A stretch of DNA of 64,000 nucleotides from Dirofilaria immitis (GCA_024305405.1 JAKNDB010000105.1:2975501-3039500), one strand, 5' to 3'; shown: positions 14,101 through 27,308, counted from the stretch's first letter. Numbers and translations: made by a program. The notes: generated from the letters alone by a model not told the origin.

Positions 14101-16282
14101 CTTTCTTGATTTTTTGCCGTACTTATAATATAATCTACCTAATGAATGCTATTCTGAATAGCCGTATTACTTCAAAATGATTTAAAATAAAATCCTGAGG
14201 TCTAAAACAGCTTTTCCTGAGCATAGTTTATTTTTCTTTCATTAAAATTTTGCAATGTTCAATAGTAATTTAAATAACTTTCAAATAAATATGAGATTCA
14301 AGGTTATATATTCGATACAAGATCATAATATGAGGCAGCGTTTCTTGAAATATACACCAGAGCATATGTTCTGCCAGGCAGTTTTCTAGGGGCCAGTAAC
14401 AGTACAGAATACTGGATTCCTTGCAGTGCAATCGCTAAATAGAGATATGGTTCGTGAATGATGATATATATTGAAATGTGCTGAAGTAAATATGTATACT
14501 AAAAATATATGTAATTAATGATCCATATACAGTTATGCCTTAGATGGAGAATTTTTTTTTAAATTGTAAAAGATTTCATAAAAATAATACTCTAAATATT
14601 TGCAGCAGGTATCTTTTTTCAGAAAGGCTTTAGAATTGCTGCAACAGGTGTTGTATTGAATCTGGATAAATCTTTTGAAGTTGTAAAGAAATTAAAGCTT
14701 ATTGGCGATCCTTATCGAATATTCAAAAATCAGCTTTCATCAAGGTTTCTCAGTGCTTTTTGAATGAATATTTATGTGTGTTTACTGTGTTTGCTATTTG
14801 TGATTGTTTACGTTTAAGGCAACTTCCAAAAACGTGAATTATATCTTTTTGCAAATATAAATAACTGTATGTTTTTATATAAACTGAATTTTCCAGGGCA
14901 TGTTCAACACTACCTTAGAAGTAGCAAAATTTGAAGGCGGTATTGTACGTACAGTTAGTGGTATTCGTGGTCAAATCAAAAAAGCATTGCATGAGCCTGC
15001 AGGTGCTTTTCGGGCAACTTTTGAAGACAAAATTCTCATGAGCGATATCGTTTTCTTCGTGCTTGGGTAAGTAAAGACTTTGTAACTCTCTTCTTAAATC
15101 AAATGTTTATTTAATAATTACTGAGTGAATTTACGTTGCTATTGTTTTCTATCTTGTAAATTAAAATTTATACTTCATTTTATTTTCAGATATCTGTTCC
15201 TGTGCCTCATTTCTATACTTTTGTAACAGATCTTTTTTACCATGTAATCAGGAGTGGAAGGGCATGCGAACTGTAGGTCGTCTACGTTTTGAAATGGATT
15301 CGAAATCACCGATGAAGATGGATTCATTCTATAAAGTGAGAATTTTATTTCTAAGAGTTTATTTAACTTAATCCGCATTTTTTGCTCTATTAATTCGGAT
15401 GTTTTTTGCAGCCAGTTGAAAGACGACCGTTTGATCCTGCACCATTGATTATTCCAAAAACACTCCAAAAAGAATTGCCATATCGCTTGAAACCAAAGAT
15501 TGCGAAAGAAATCAAGAAGAAAGGTGACAGGCTGATAGAAAAGCATAAAATAGTTATACTACAGCCACATGAAAGCAAGGTGAATGGATTTGTATTTCCT
15601 ACAATTGATTTTTATATTTTTCCAAATAATTTTGACGTGATTATGAAGTAGTGATCATTCTATAATAATACTTCAGATGAATCGATTCATGGAAATATTG
15701 GAGGCCGTGCATGCAGAAAAAATACAAACGGAGAAAATTGCAATGGAAGAACGTGTCAAAAACATCGTGTAGTAAGTTTTTTTATTTAATATAAGACCTC
15801 AATTTAAATTTGTAGAATTTCGAAAGGAATTATAGAATGATTCCAGCATACACCGAATTTTCATGATTACAAAGTTATAACCGTTATAACTGCATTTTTT
15901 TTTGAATGCATAGAATGCATATTCAGATAATAACCTGAATCTAAGTATGATGTGGCTATAAATGATGGGATAAAACTGGTAAAGAATAAAACTGAAATGT
16001 TATAATAAAATAGACAATATCATCATACATCTTAATGTTTTCCAATGGAATAATCTAAACATAAATGCTGAGCTTACGATTAAAATTTACCTTGGTTTCA
16101 ATATTTTTTCCAAACAGTAATTGGGAACTTTATCGTTCTTTTTCTTTTATAGGAAATGGCGGCTTTGGAGGCACAACGAAAAAATGGAATAAGGAAAACT
16201 AAAAAAGATTTGTCGTACGCTTTCCAAACGAGAACAGAGAAAATTGTGCAAAGCAATGAATTCATTTAGCAATAGTAAATAA
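8160..16282 (+). CDS. BMS1: BMS1, ribosome biogenesis GTPase
   Basis: BMS1 is the nucleolar GTPase that works with RCL1 in 18S rRNA processing and 40S subunit assembly (family knowledge). I place 24 exons: 8160-8208, 8615-8726, 8848-8946, 9240-9410, 9832-10020, 10451-10617, 10913-11064, 11194-11317, 11701-11887, 11992-12195, 12441-12532, 12633-12713, 12916-12994, 13143-13211, 13276-13475, 13697-13886, 13997-14088, 14303-14449, 14623-14744, 14897-15066, 15190-15335, 15412-15579, 15677-15771 and 16153-16282. Together they code for about 1,080 residues, a little shorter than human BMS1. The P-loop GPSKVGKS is split by the intron after exon 3. [40 protein letters not shown] and, near the C-terminus, [14 protein letters not shown] and [12 protein letters not shown] motifs are family hallmarks. 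As read, the frame breaks at ten A or T runs: 8870, 10498, 10953, 11234 (one base too many), 14725, 15051, 15233, 15758, 16179 and 16195. It also has a TAG at 14387 where the family has Trp. As read the last exon stops at 16269; with its frame restored it stops at 16282. I judge it a functional gene with assembly errors. Confidence 0.93.
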
Positions 16283-16740
16283 CAGTTTCTGAATGCCAAG
16301 AATTCTTGAACATACTTTTTGGTGTTGATGTTTTGAGTCAATTGTTTTCATTGTTTTTTGTTTTGCTGCTTCATATTTGATTCAGTAATAAAATCGAAGT
16401 TGAGACATATAATTTGTCTGCTTGTCTATTACTAACTTTTGAAAGCACTATCTTCTATAATAGAAGTTTAGAATAAAATTTGATATAGGGTGTTTATTCG
16501 CCTATTTTCATACTTACTGGATCGAGAGTAATTGTTTTTAATGCAATTGTTAAAATCGGTACAAGTTTTTAGGAATTATATTAGTTTAAAACGATATTGA
16601 TGACTTCTCTAATTCATCGAGCTAGGGAGTTTCGTAATCACATTTAGACGATAAAAACTTATATTGTTGTCTTTTCCAAATGTTAGAAGTATGACGTGGT
16701 AGTGTAGATCGTAATTCAGAAGTCAGGTGTATGGTTATAA
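16283..16740. promoter_or_regulatory. Short BMS1 to membrane-gene spacer with poly(A) signal
   Basis: 458 bases between two + strand genes. An AATAAA at 16387-16392, about 105 bases past the BMS1 stop, is a plausible polyadenylation signal. The spacing would fit either separate promoters or a nematode operon with SL trans-splicing of the second gene. The sequence alone cannot decide, and no clear 3' splice site sits immediately before the downstream ATG. Confidence 0.4.
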
Positions 16741-18335
16741 ATGTTTGGTTTGGGGCCATGGTGGTACAATTTTTCGCAATTCCACCGTTCGGAATTGACA
16801 GTAGAAAATTTGACATCAATTCCATCTCCATATATTGAATTGACAGTTTTTAGCATTTTCAAGGCAGCTGAATCTTTATCATTTGTTGGTATGTTTAACG
16901 TTTTTAATAATGATATCAATGTAAAATTGTTTTGGATATTTTTCTCGAGGTTCCCATTTTAGTTTTCCTTTCAGATTTTATCATTTTCTAGATTTTCCTT
17001 TCCTGAAGAGGCGATTTTTCCAGGTGGCTGTATAGTGCATCCAGTATATCGATTATTTCTTTTAAGAAACCTAACTCCTCAAACAACCACCAGCAATTCA
17101 GCTAAAATAATTAGAAACAGATGTCGAAAATTACAGGTATGTATTATAGTAGCCTTTTATGACAAATAAATAGTATAATGGAACTTTTATTTCCAAGTAC
17201 AGCGAAAGGATAGGTATGGGGAGTCACGAATTACAAAATCTGAATAAAGCAAGACTAGCAAATTCCTTCAGATATTTATTTCATTTCACTTACAGGGACG
17301 ATTTCTTCTGGCAAGCTTTGTTATTGGGCCATTGAGCACATCAGCTTATGTCAGTTATTACTCGCTAAGTAGAAACGATGCAAAGGAACTGTGCTATCAG
17401 ATTAGATGCAATGAGCAAATGATGCTTTGGGTAGGTCATTTACTTAACTTCCTTTTATTTCTAGAGGAACCTGTATTGTTATAATTTAATCTTGTCAAAA
17501 TGAGTACTTTTTTCATCTGTAGAGTATTTCAACGTTCACTAAGTTTCTTATTTCTACCGAATTCATTAAGAATATTTCCCTCGGTATTCATTTCCGTTGT
17601 TTTATAACTTATATGATTGTTTTTCAAGAAGTTTGAGTCATGTTGTACCTATATGACACAGTTCTGAGACCAAATGGATATAAGTTATCCGATAATATAT
17701 GATAAATAGAGACAGATGTTTTCGTCCACTATCTTTAAGCATGGTGAAATAAAACTAATTTTTAACATATAAAATTTTTTTTTCTTTAAATCTTTATTAC
17801 TGTATGCATTTTACACGATCTCCTTTGGATTTCAGGACCGCACTGCTGTATCTTTAGGATGTGTTGGATGGTACTGGAAGCGTTTTAAAGGAGCTGTTGA
17901 TGGTATAAATCTGGCATCAGTTTACACTGCTTACTATTTCACGGTTCACATTTTGTTATTCATGTTTGCAATATATTGAAGCAGCTAAATTTGTTAATTT
18001 ATATTTTAGAATTACAAACCCTGCATTTAACTGTTAAATTTTAGTGATAAAAGCCGTGTATTTCTGAAAATTTTTTAATGACGATTACATTTCTCAAAGC
18101 TGAATCTGTTCGTAACACTGTTTTATTTTGTTGTAGAGTCCAAAAGTTTCATTTCCAAAAGTCTTGGATGATTATGAAGGTTTTCTGCTTTGTGTCTAGA
18201 ACAACCTTTTATTTGTTTGATAATGCTTCACAATGAAGTGTTACTAAATTTAACTTTTCCTTCCAGGCGCAAAAACGGTTATCAAATGCACCAACAACAG
18301 ATAAAATTAAGCCGTGGCAACGTCCAAAAATATAG
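16741..18335 (+). CDS. Small membrane protein, possibly DUF1757 family
   Basis: Exons 16741-16883, 17024-17136, 17296-17430, 17836-17902, about 18138-18178 and 18269-18335 give about 190 residues. The start is the only ATG of the open first exon (MFGLGPWWYNFSQ). Two weakly hydrophobic segments are visible: GRFLLASFVIGPLSTSAYV and the later DRTAVSLGCVGWYW. Between them is a polar stretch with paired Cys (ELCYQIRCNE). The arrangement, a hydrophobic segment then an Arg/Asp-Arg-Thr motif and a Gly-rich helix, recalls DUF1757, a small membrane family of unknown function. I assign this only tentatively. The C-terminus is unsettled. The frame reads IKPWQRPKI then TAG at 18333. After the stop the same frame stays open and protein-like for 33 codons to TGA at about 18437. 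A run of five A next to the TAG makes a missed or extra base plausible. Confidence 0.65.
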
Positions 18336-19299
18336 AAGAAGCCGAAGCAAAAAATTGTTTCCGTTTCTAATGCAAAAGCAACAAAAGATAGCGAATCACT
18401 TGATCTAACAGCTTCATCGCCTGTCCAAATATCATGAACAATCTTTTTTCATTCAAATGCACCGTGAACAAAACATTGAGAACAAAAATTTGCCAAATTT
18501 ACACAGTTACGACAAATGAAAACGCTTATTAATACGATAGAAACATAAATTGGTTTGAATAATAAAATATTCTTTTAATCGAGAGAAGTGGTAGTCGACT
18601 TAGCCATTTAATGACTGGGAAATAATTATTTGAAACTTGGGAAAATTTTGTCCAATGAATGTCCTTACTTTAGTAATCTTAAATTAAGTTAAACATGAGA
18701 AAAAATCTTGCTTCCCGGCTTGATAAGGAAAAAATGCACGGAATATCTACAGATGAATAAAATATAAATAGTAAATAGGCTTCATTCATTTTCGAGGTAC
18801 TGCAGAAATTGTTTTATAAACAAGACTGGAATGGAGAATAATTTTAATTCACTAACGCTGCAAAAGTGAGAATGCAACAAAATTGATGCATGGACAAATG
18901 AAACATCTGGCAGAACAAATGAGCGTAAAAGAGGAGAAATGTAAAAATTTAGCACGTTGTACGGTGAACAAATGAGACAGTGTAAGTGTTAAAAGATTTA
19001 AAACTCTACATTCATGAAAAAAGAAAAAAAGAAACATCCTAAGAAACAGAGGCAATGCTAATACGTATTTAATCTAAACCAGCAAAACATAAAAAGGAGA
19101 TTTTGAGAAGGTAGGTCACATCAGATAGATTTCTTGTGTGGTACATAGTTTGAGTTGCGAAGACATGAGGAAATAAGTTAAACACATTGTCTATGATAAT
19201 GCATATAAAAGACTCTTAAGTTCGAATAAAAGGTAATAATCACGAACGCTTAAATAAAAATACCGTACAACAAAACCAATGTCTTTAAATGTGTCTGGA
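18336..19299. other. Convergent 3' intergenic region
   Basis: About 960 bases where the + strand membrane gene and the - strand RhoGAP converge. AATAAA at 18561-18566 could end the + strand transcript. An open frame on the - strand (18852-19055) is a Phe/Leu-rich chance frame without splice support. I see nothing else. Confidence 0.5.
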
Positions 19300-19589
19300 T
19301 TACTTAAGTGCAACTAAAAAAGCTATACAAAAAATTCCCAAATATTTCAGCATTTCAACCCGTCTCATCCGCTCCTTACTTCTTTTTAGCGAGACTGAGT
19401 TTGTGTTAGCCATAGAAAAATAAGTACCGTTCATGAACGGATTTTTTAGCCGCTGTTGTTTCGTTGTGGAAGCATAAATGAAAGGAGATCGTGCAGTAAT
19501 TGATGATGAGATCGACAAAGAATGGACGGTACTACGGCGTTGAGGTGATCTGTACGGTGATGAGGACTGTTCCAATATTTCGGTCAATT
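19300..19589 (-). CDS. Terminal exon ending in a hydrophobic segment
   Basis: A - strand exon preceded by a clean 3' splice site (TTCCAG at its right edge), open for 96 codons to TAA. It has no ATG near its start, so it must be joined to an upstream exon. It encodes LTEILEQSSSPYRSP, then a Ser/Arg/Thr-rich linker, then basic SLKRSKERMRR, and ends MLKYLGIFCIAFLVALK. The last ~17 residues are hydrophobic and could be a C-terminal membrane tail. The nearest upstream - strand gene is the RhoGAP, whose own stop at 20251 lies 660 bases away. The exon could therefore be an alternative last exon of that gene, or the true last exon if that stop comes from a frame error. A separate small gene is also possible. 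Confidence 0.55.
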
Positions 19590-20250
19590 CTGGAATTATA
19601 TATAAATTATTTTAATAGATAAAAACTTACGTAAATACTTTAAAATACATCCGTCAGTACACAGTAGAATGAAATTTCAAAACATTTTAATAGAAATTAT
19701 CTAGAACCTCCAATTTCTCCAGTATCCATATATTTTCTTAAATTTATAGAAAATTATATACATGCTTATCTTATATTTGACAATTTTTTTTAAATTCTCT
19801 TTTTTCCTTTCAAATTTTCCTATCCTTAAATTGCCTTATGAAATTACGATAACGAAAACAAAACCTTCAGTTAACAGAAAACGAAAAAAAAACAAACAAA
19901 AACAAATAGTACGCTAAAGTACGTCAAAGAATACTGAAAAGTTAAATATACTGACCAAAATATTTATTGCATCGCAATAGTATGAAGTATAACTTAAAAC
20001 GGGGAATATGGTTAAATAAAATTCCTCAACAATTATTGTTTGTTAAATGAAAAATACATAGTAAAGGCAGCAGAGGTTTCATATCATTTTTATGATTAAT
20101 AATTCAAAGATTTAAATATTAATGATGACTTTATTGTTAAAAGTGATTCTTTCCACAACATTCAAATCATAGTGAAATTAGAAAAAATGAGGTTGTGTAC
20201 AACAAAACCAAAACAAGAATAAAGTAGACCTAAATAACCAACTTCTTATT

Positions 20251-23200
20251 TCAAGTGTCGTGTTTTATTTCTGGTATCATTTTCAAATTTGCAGAAGGTA
20301 ACATGATTGATGGATTCATATATTTAAAGTCATCATGATATGATGCTCGAACGAGTGATTGTCCAGCATTTTGCTGTTGCTTTTCTAATCCATTGTTTGC
20401 ACTTAATAAGCGAAGCTTGTCACAGCCAGAATGGCTTGAAGATCTCATTAATCCACGATTACTAAAATCGACTGCAAGTTTCTCAAGAGATTTGTTAAGT
20501 CTAGCCTGAGAACATCGTATAACTCGCATTTCTCCACTCAAACGACGAGGTATCTTCGGATTGTTTTGTCTTTGGATTTTTGCAAGTCTGTTGCGTGTTG
20601 CGGGACGAAAATTCTTCCATGCTCCCAGCCCGACTGATGTCGCTAATGCTGCAATCTCTATGTGTTATGGAAACTTAGCTTTAAAACCGTTCCTATTGCA
20701 AAATAATTGACCTGATCAATTAATTAAAAGCGATAAGTGAATCTGCAGTTGTGCGTTTTAGTCGTATTGGCAGTATATTTTCCGAAAAGATTCCCTAAAC
20801 ACTTACAATGCTGGGTTAATCGTCAGTAGTGACATAAAATAATCTGTCGTCGCATTTGACGCAATATTCGTAAAATAAAAATTATTCATTAGGACATGAT
20901 TACAAAAACGTGATGTTTAATAAACATTCCAACGAGACTTGAAAAATGGCATTTACGATAAAAAAGAAAATGAAAAAATCTACATTAACGATAACACGAT
21001 ATTAGAGTGTCAGAGAGAGAGAGACAGTGAAATGAATCTCGGACATTCCGTTTACTATATGTTTATGAAAGTTTTATGTATTGATACATATTCACAAGCA
21101 CAATGTCTGTTCAGATGTAAAATTTTACCTTCAAATTTTTAGCTCGTCTCATTACAATTTCCCGTGAAGGTGAAGGTACATTTCTTCCCACAATTGGTCG
21201 CAAACTGTGTGAAGCCGGAGGAGAGGAAAGTTTCTGAAGAGATGAAAATTTATATTTAGCATCTTGTCGATGATGTCCTGTTTTGGAACTCAACGATATA
21301 TATAAACTGCTCTTTTTTGAGCATAAAAATGCGAAAGCTGAGACATCAGTTTAAAACTAAAAACGAATGAAGGCGAATAAATATAAGTACTAGAATTTTA
21401 TAAAAAAATATACTTGTTCTAAAATATTTTTGGTGTTCCCAATCGCGCGAAATGATTGATGCGTTGTCTCACCATACCACGATTATTCGATTTTATAGAT
21501 AAAACACTTGGCCGTGATCCTGATGGCATATAAGCGGGACCTGCTACTATATCCTGAAATTATTCAAATTCTTCATAATTTATGTCAGATTCTATTAAAT
21601 AAAAATTCTGTTAACATTTTCAATGAATTATATTACTATTTTCTGTTAAGTTTAGTCTACCTTTTATTGAAAACTTCAGAAAAAAATGTTGTAAATTTCA
21701 GAAAAAGTGACAGACTTACATCCTCATTTTTTGCGTTCAAAAGCTGTATTTTTATAGCATCAGACTTTGAGAAATCTTCTCTGAAATCATCTAATCGATC
21801 ACTGTCCTCTATGATGTTCTAAAATTGAGAAATCAAAGCCAACTGGAAGAAAAAAAAAGATAAAGTGATCAAAAAAATATGAAGAATGAGAGTGAATATT
21901 TGAGAGGTATAAGAGTCAAACCTCTTACTATTAATAATAAAACTTTTCATATATTATAGATTCTGTTACTTCTGATAATGAGACAAAAATCACTTAAAGT
22001 CATATTTCTCTGCAATTACTAGAAAAGCACTATTTTCAGACAGGCATTTTAATCCTTATTTTTAGTTAACATAATCAATTAACCATGATTTAAACATCAT
22101 TTTTTCTGAAAATTTTTCATTTTGTAAGGTTCCCAAATAACAATTCAAAAAAACAGCAAAAATGCTTTATAATGAAAAGCTTACTTCACCAGCATTCTTA
22201 CTTCCATGAACTGAATTAACATTTTGTTTTGAAACATGCTTCTCTGATTTCACACGTAACGTTTTATTAAAAACAGCTTTGACAGCAGAAGACGGTGCAT
22301 TAAAAACAGGTAATTGCACATTAGTGTTCGCTAGTGAATAAAGTGAATATTTCGGAATATCCGGTGAAGATGAGAGCTCCGTACGATTTTCTTTTATTTT
22401 AAAAGGAACTACCGATAGAGATGAATTATCTGTTGGTGGAGGAAATGATGGAAGAGATGCTGAAGGTATATCTTCTATAAAGAATTATTTCCGTTTTCTA
22501 GCATTATTTGTAAATAAAAATAATCCGCATAATTTTACTACATAAACAGAGAGTCAAATGATTCCACAAAAAATGTAAAATTGGATTTCACACAAGCTTG
22601 AAGTTTTGATTCTTCTTCGACAGTAAGAAGCATTATTCATTAAAGACTTCCAATATTTAAAAAAATAGACGAACAGAAATTAATTCTTTATGGAAATTTA
22701 GGATAAAATCTGAATTCCGAAAAAATCTTTTTAGTCATATAAAGAAAGAACCTTTGGTAGATTCTAAATCCAAATCGTGATCCTTTTGGTGATGTCCGAA
22801 AACAAAAATACATTTTCTCATTTTTAAGCAACTTGCTTACAACTTTACGATCCTTTTCTAAGTGATTTATTTCATTTGATACATCATTCAGATGTGAAGT
22901 TATTGGAGTCGATTCAGTAGTGGATTGCACTGATATTGCTTGTACAGAACCACTCACTTCTTCCCGTCTTTTTGTCGCTTCACTCGTCGCTGTCGCGACT
23001 CCACATGTTTCTAAAATGTATGCCAATTATCAAAGAAAAATGTATGAAAGAAAAAATTTCAATATAATTTGTCATACAATGGCAATACGACATGAAATAC
23101 CTGTTCTAAAAGTGCTTCTGCACTGAAAAATTGCATTCCTCGCATAGTGCAACTTAAACCATCATCAACAGAAACTTTAAGATTGTCATCTGAATCACCG

Positions 23201-26200
23201 CTTAAACTTTCACTGCGACGTTTTTTTCTAAAATAAAAATAATTTCGGCATAAGATAATGTACTGCTAATAATTTTATCAATTACATAGAAAAATGGAAA
23301 CTTGACCTAGTACCAAATCTTCATCCATTCCCTTAATTTTTAAATTTAACGTCGCTGAATGTATTTCTGAAATTCTTGAATATTAAAATGTTTACAACTA
23401 AATTTTAAGAAAAATCGTATTTCACACAGATATTTGAAACATCCCAGTATAGCGATGATTAAAACTATGAATTATTTGAAAGAAATTAGAAGAAATTAAA
23501 ACCTCGCACGAGAGATTGTGGAGTTTTCAAACCTGTAGTTACACTGTTTGGTTGATTACGCTTCAAAAGTGTACTGGCCTTTACAGGTGCAGTATGACGA
23601 CGATGAATGCGACTTATGATTTTATCAGCCGAATAACCTTCTACGAATGACTGACTTGAATCAGCAATCTGAATAGAAAAAGTATTTAATCCTACAAAAT
23701 AAAATCTTTGGCATTCAAGGTATTCCATTTCCAATCTTTTACAACTTCAAAATTTAAAATTATAGCTTACCTTAACTGGTTGAAGTAGTTTCTTGGAAGA
23801 ATTTCTCTTAATAATCTTTGATACTTCTAATTTTTCGTCTGAGCTTATATGTTTCAGAAATGCTTCACCGATGTTTTTACTAAAACGGCATCGTGCGATA
23901 AAATTAACAAATGCTGACAATTTTATTGGAATAAAACTTTTCTGATTTACTGCATTTCTCAGATATGAGTTTGAGGAACTTAATTAATCCGATCCCGACT
24001 AACAACATAAAATTGGTGAGATAAATTTCCAATGCGCAAATGAAGAAAGAACTAAGACAACAGGAAGAAGGAGAAATATATGAAGGAAAAGGAAAAGAAT
24101 TGAAGAGGATACCATCCTCTTCCTCTTGCAGTCACATTTTTAATATCTTTTTAAACGTTATTACTTTATTTTATCATCAGTATTATGTAGTCGTTATTTA
24201 TGCATAACTTTAGAAATGTTACAAAAACGCAGCCATTTAATGGCTTTTTGATCAAAGCTTTTCGTTCTTAAACTAAAAACTCAGCGACAGGCGTAAATTT
24301 TAAAAATTAATAATATAATCAAGTATAAAACTTATTGTAAGAGTACACTCAAATGCAATGTGCAAAAGGATACATTTAACTAACGTCGTCATTTCGATAG
24401 GTTCAAAAGCAGGTGAAGCGGGCATCACATTTGCTTCTTTTAGTTCTCTTATAACTTTGTATTTTTCTGTCGTTTTGTTTTTTGAATTTGTTGCATTGGA
24501 TTTGCGTGGCGATTCTCGGCGTGAACGATGTTTTGAATTTTTTGTCGAAAGTGATTCTGTACCATCTGTTCTAGTCGATGGAATACGAATATTAGTCCCC
24601 AACAAACGCTTCCCATTTATTCTGAAATGTAATCTTAGTAACGGAATTTTTGAGCTATCCATAAGGGAGACCTGAATTGAAAACGAACTTTTGAGGGAAA
24701 AGACAATTGATGAGGGTGATGTTATACAGCTTTTCATGCTTGAATCGTTGTTTTCCGCTGGGAATTTTTCATTTTCAAGCTTCACTCTAGGAGTATGTTG
24801 AACGATATTGCAGGTATCAATACATTTACGGACACAGAACTTATGTGCTGCGACGTCCAGTTCAGCTAGAATTGTGTGTAAGATGGGAAAAAACATGAGA
24901 AAAAGTATCAAATTTATAGATCGTTAATTTTGCTTTAACGTTTCTAAATCTATCAAAACTCATATAAGATCTAACAGGTAGTCTATGCATATTTGAAAAA
25001 ATAAAGGACATAATGATCGCGAATTTTCTATTTTGAAATATGGAAATTGTACACATATTTTCTTTCAGGGATTCTTCATTGATTACATCGCCTGCTGAAC
25101 AACGCCGCCGTCCTGATGAAGCTGGAGACAGCCCCGGCGCAAAACTTTGTTCGAAATATTTGAGAAAAAGTCACGAACTGTAGATGATGAACGCCGTTCG
25201 CGGGATATTTTGCCCTTAAAAATAAAATAAATGACATCAAGTTGGAGCTTTAAAATGGTTTATCAGGGCTTAAAAAAACAACCTTGTACTGTTTTTCTGA
25301 TGGTTGTTTCTCTAATGTCTTTTCCTTTCGAGTCCCAGTTTTCTGTATTACTAAGGCAGTAGACGCTGCATTCCTAAAAACGTTTGATTTAGAAATGAAG
25401 CTTTACATTAATTAAACCAAAATTTTCATGCGATATATTTGAAAATATATATAACTGTATTAAAAATTTGTACTTCGTATTTTATTTTCTTTAATATTAA
25501 AAAATTGCATACTTTATTTTTTCAAAATCGGAATAATCATACCTAGATGATGGCTTCGCAGAAACACTACGCACCCCGACATACCCCATGAATCTTCCTT
25601 TGAAAATTTTTTGTGAAACATCAGAAGGACGACGTGATGCAAGATAATAGTCATGGGGCACACCAATTTTATGCGCATTATCAATCAGATCAACGATAAT
25701 TGCAATACGAAGCTCATTTTCATTCCGTACATTCGAGATTAAATCTTCCTGATATTGATAATTTTGCACATTTGTCGAATGAATAAAAGAAAACTCTCAC
25801 ATAACCGAAATAGAATGAAACTTTACCTTAAGCTATAAAACTGGTACTTTATAAGGTTTACTTAGGAAGAAAAGTAGAGAAAAACACACCTGGGATCCTC
25901 CTTTTTCTTGTTAGGCGCAGGTGGTGGATCGTCTCGAAAAAGTGATGGAGCAAAAACGCGTGCGATATTTTCAACTGTCATTTGATGACCCTCATGCCGA
26001 TCGCCAAACTAAAAAACTTTCCGCTATAATGAATTCAGAATCTTCTCGTTTCATGAAACAAATTGCTGTTACATTGCGCACTTAATTAATCTCGGAAAAG
26101 AACTAGGTCTATATTCGAAATATAAACATGATAATGATAGCCAAAATTTCCGCAATCCCTGAAGTTGAAACTTATCAGTAATATTCATCTCTACTGAAAA

Positions 26201-27308
26201 ACTCGAAATTTCTTCCAGAATTTCACTTAATAATTTCCGAAAATTGCTTCATTTGTTCGAAAAAAAATATCAAGGGCTAACATATTTAGCTGTCGCATTA
26301 GAAAAGTTAGAGTTGCCTGATGCTCTGCAGGCAACATTCGTATAGCTTCTAGAAGTTTGTCGATACGTTGGGTTCCATGATAAACCGACGCAGTCTAAAA
26401 GGCTTCATAGAAAGTAATATTTCTCGCTACATCGAATAAGCCTTTAGAAGATGTTCGAACAGTATGAATGTAAGCAGAAAAAGAATATAAATTTTTATCA
26501 ATAAGCATTTCTTGTCACATTCATTAATTTCTATCAGCTTTTTTTTTTTTTTCAAACTTACATCTAACAGTTTTGTTTGCATTTGAGCAAAAAGAGGTGT
26601 TTTTAGTTCGCGAAAAATCGCTTAATAAGTGAGCAAACATCATGCGTGGTACAATCTTGCGGCAAAACTACATTACCAAAGAATGTTTGCATCTAAAAGT
26701 TACGTAATTAAAAAACGGCATCCATTCTTTTGCAATAAATGAATTATAATTTAATTCAAATACTATTATATTGGTGTCTTATATAAAATCTGTAATTTAA
26801 AGAATAAAACATACTGAGAAAGATTTTAGTCGGCTAATATTTCCTTCTTTTCGAAAAATGCCACTAGCATCGAGACCATTAAGACGAAGAAAATTGAATG
26901 CATCGACGAGAAAACTTAAAATTTGGTAGATTATTCGCGGAAGAATGAATTAGAAACCTATAAAATGAAAAAAAAAAAAACAAAACTTGACATACACAGG
27001 GACTCCGCGTAAGGTAAAGGTACTAAATCCACGTCGATCTCCAACGTCTAATTCCATAGTATAACTCGCAACATTTTCCAGCCTTAATCCATAAATCATA
27101 AAAGTTTACTAATGCCTTAATATAAAATATGATTCAATTTGGTAAAACTAAATTTTAACAGATTTGAATTTATTTATACTTTACAAGTGCCTCTTAACAA
27201 AAATTTAAAGTGAACTAACGTGAACTGATATGAGCCGGAAGTAGTAGGCAATGAATTAGCCTGACGATACAATCGCATACTCCGTAAACCATCCAAATAT
27301 TTATCCAT
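20251..27308 (-). CDS. RhoGAP protein, ARHGAP11A / RGA-3/4-like
   Basis: RhoGAPs switch Rho GTPases off by speeding GTP hydrolysis; the ARHGAP11A/RGA-3/4 group limits RhoA at the cortex in cytokinesis (family knowledge, membership inferred). Exons in gene order: 27308-27220, 27082-26998, 26957-26815, 26692-26562, 26394-26282, 26008-25890, 25793-25543, 25373-25283, 25214-25053, 24864-24385, 23879-23771, 23668-23503, 23227-23101, 23010-22841, 22474-22185, 21818-21720, 21553-21414, 21311-21129 and 20655-20251, about 1,120 residues. The GAP domain is near residues 30-215: FLVDAFNFLRLNGLDASGIF then RKEGN with the arginine finger, VCSLIKRFF, LPAEHQATLTFLMRQL and MTVENIARVFAPSLF. The long remainder is Ser/Lys/Arg-rich and probably disordered, with Thr-Pro and Ser-Pro sites suited to cell-cycle kinases. 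A single N-terminal GAP domain with a long tail is the ARHGAP11A plan. Frame breaks sit at 26934, 26613, about 26006, 25902, 25141, 23221 and 21427. The ATG at 27308 is the best start, but the frame is open upstream. Confidence 0.85.

Noticed and set aside
8160..16282. BMS1 as a decayed pseudogene
   Set aside because: Introns, splice sites and conserved motifs are intact. All breaks but one are run-length changes, and the same break type occurs in other conserved genes.
24358..24675. 105-codon + strand open frame
   Set aside because: It is antisense to the 480-base RhoGAP exon, which fits the - strand gene in phase at both ends.
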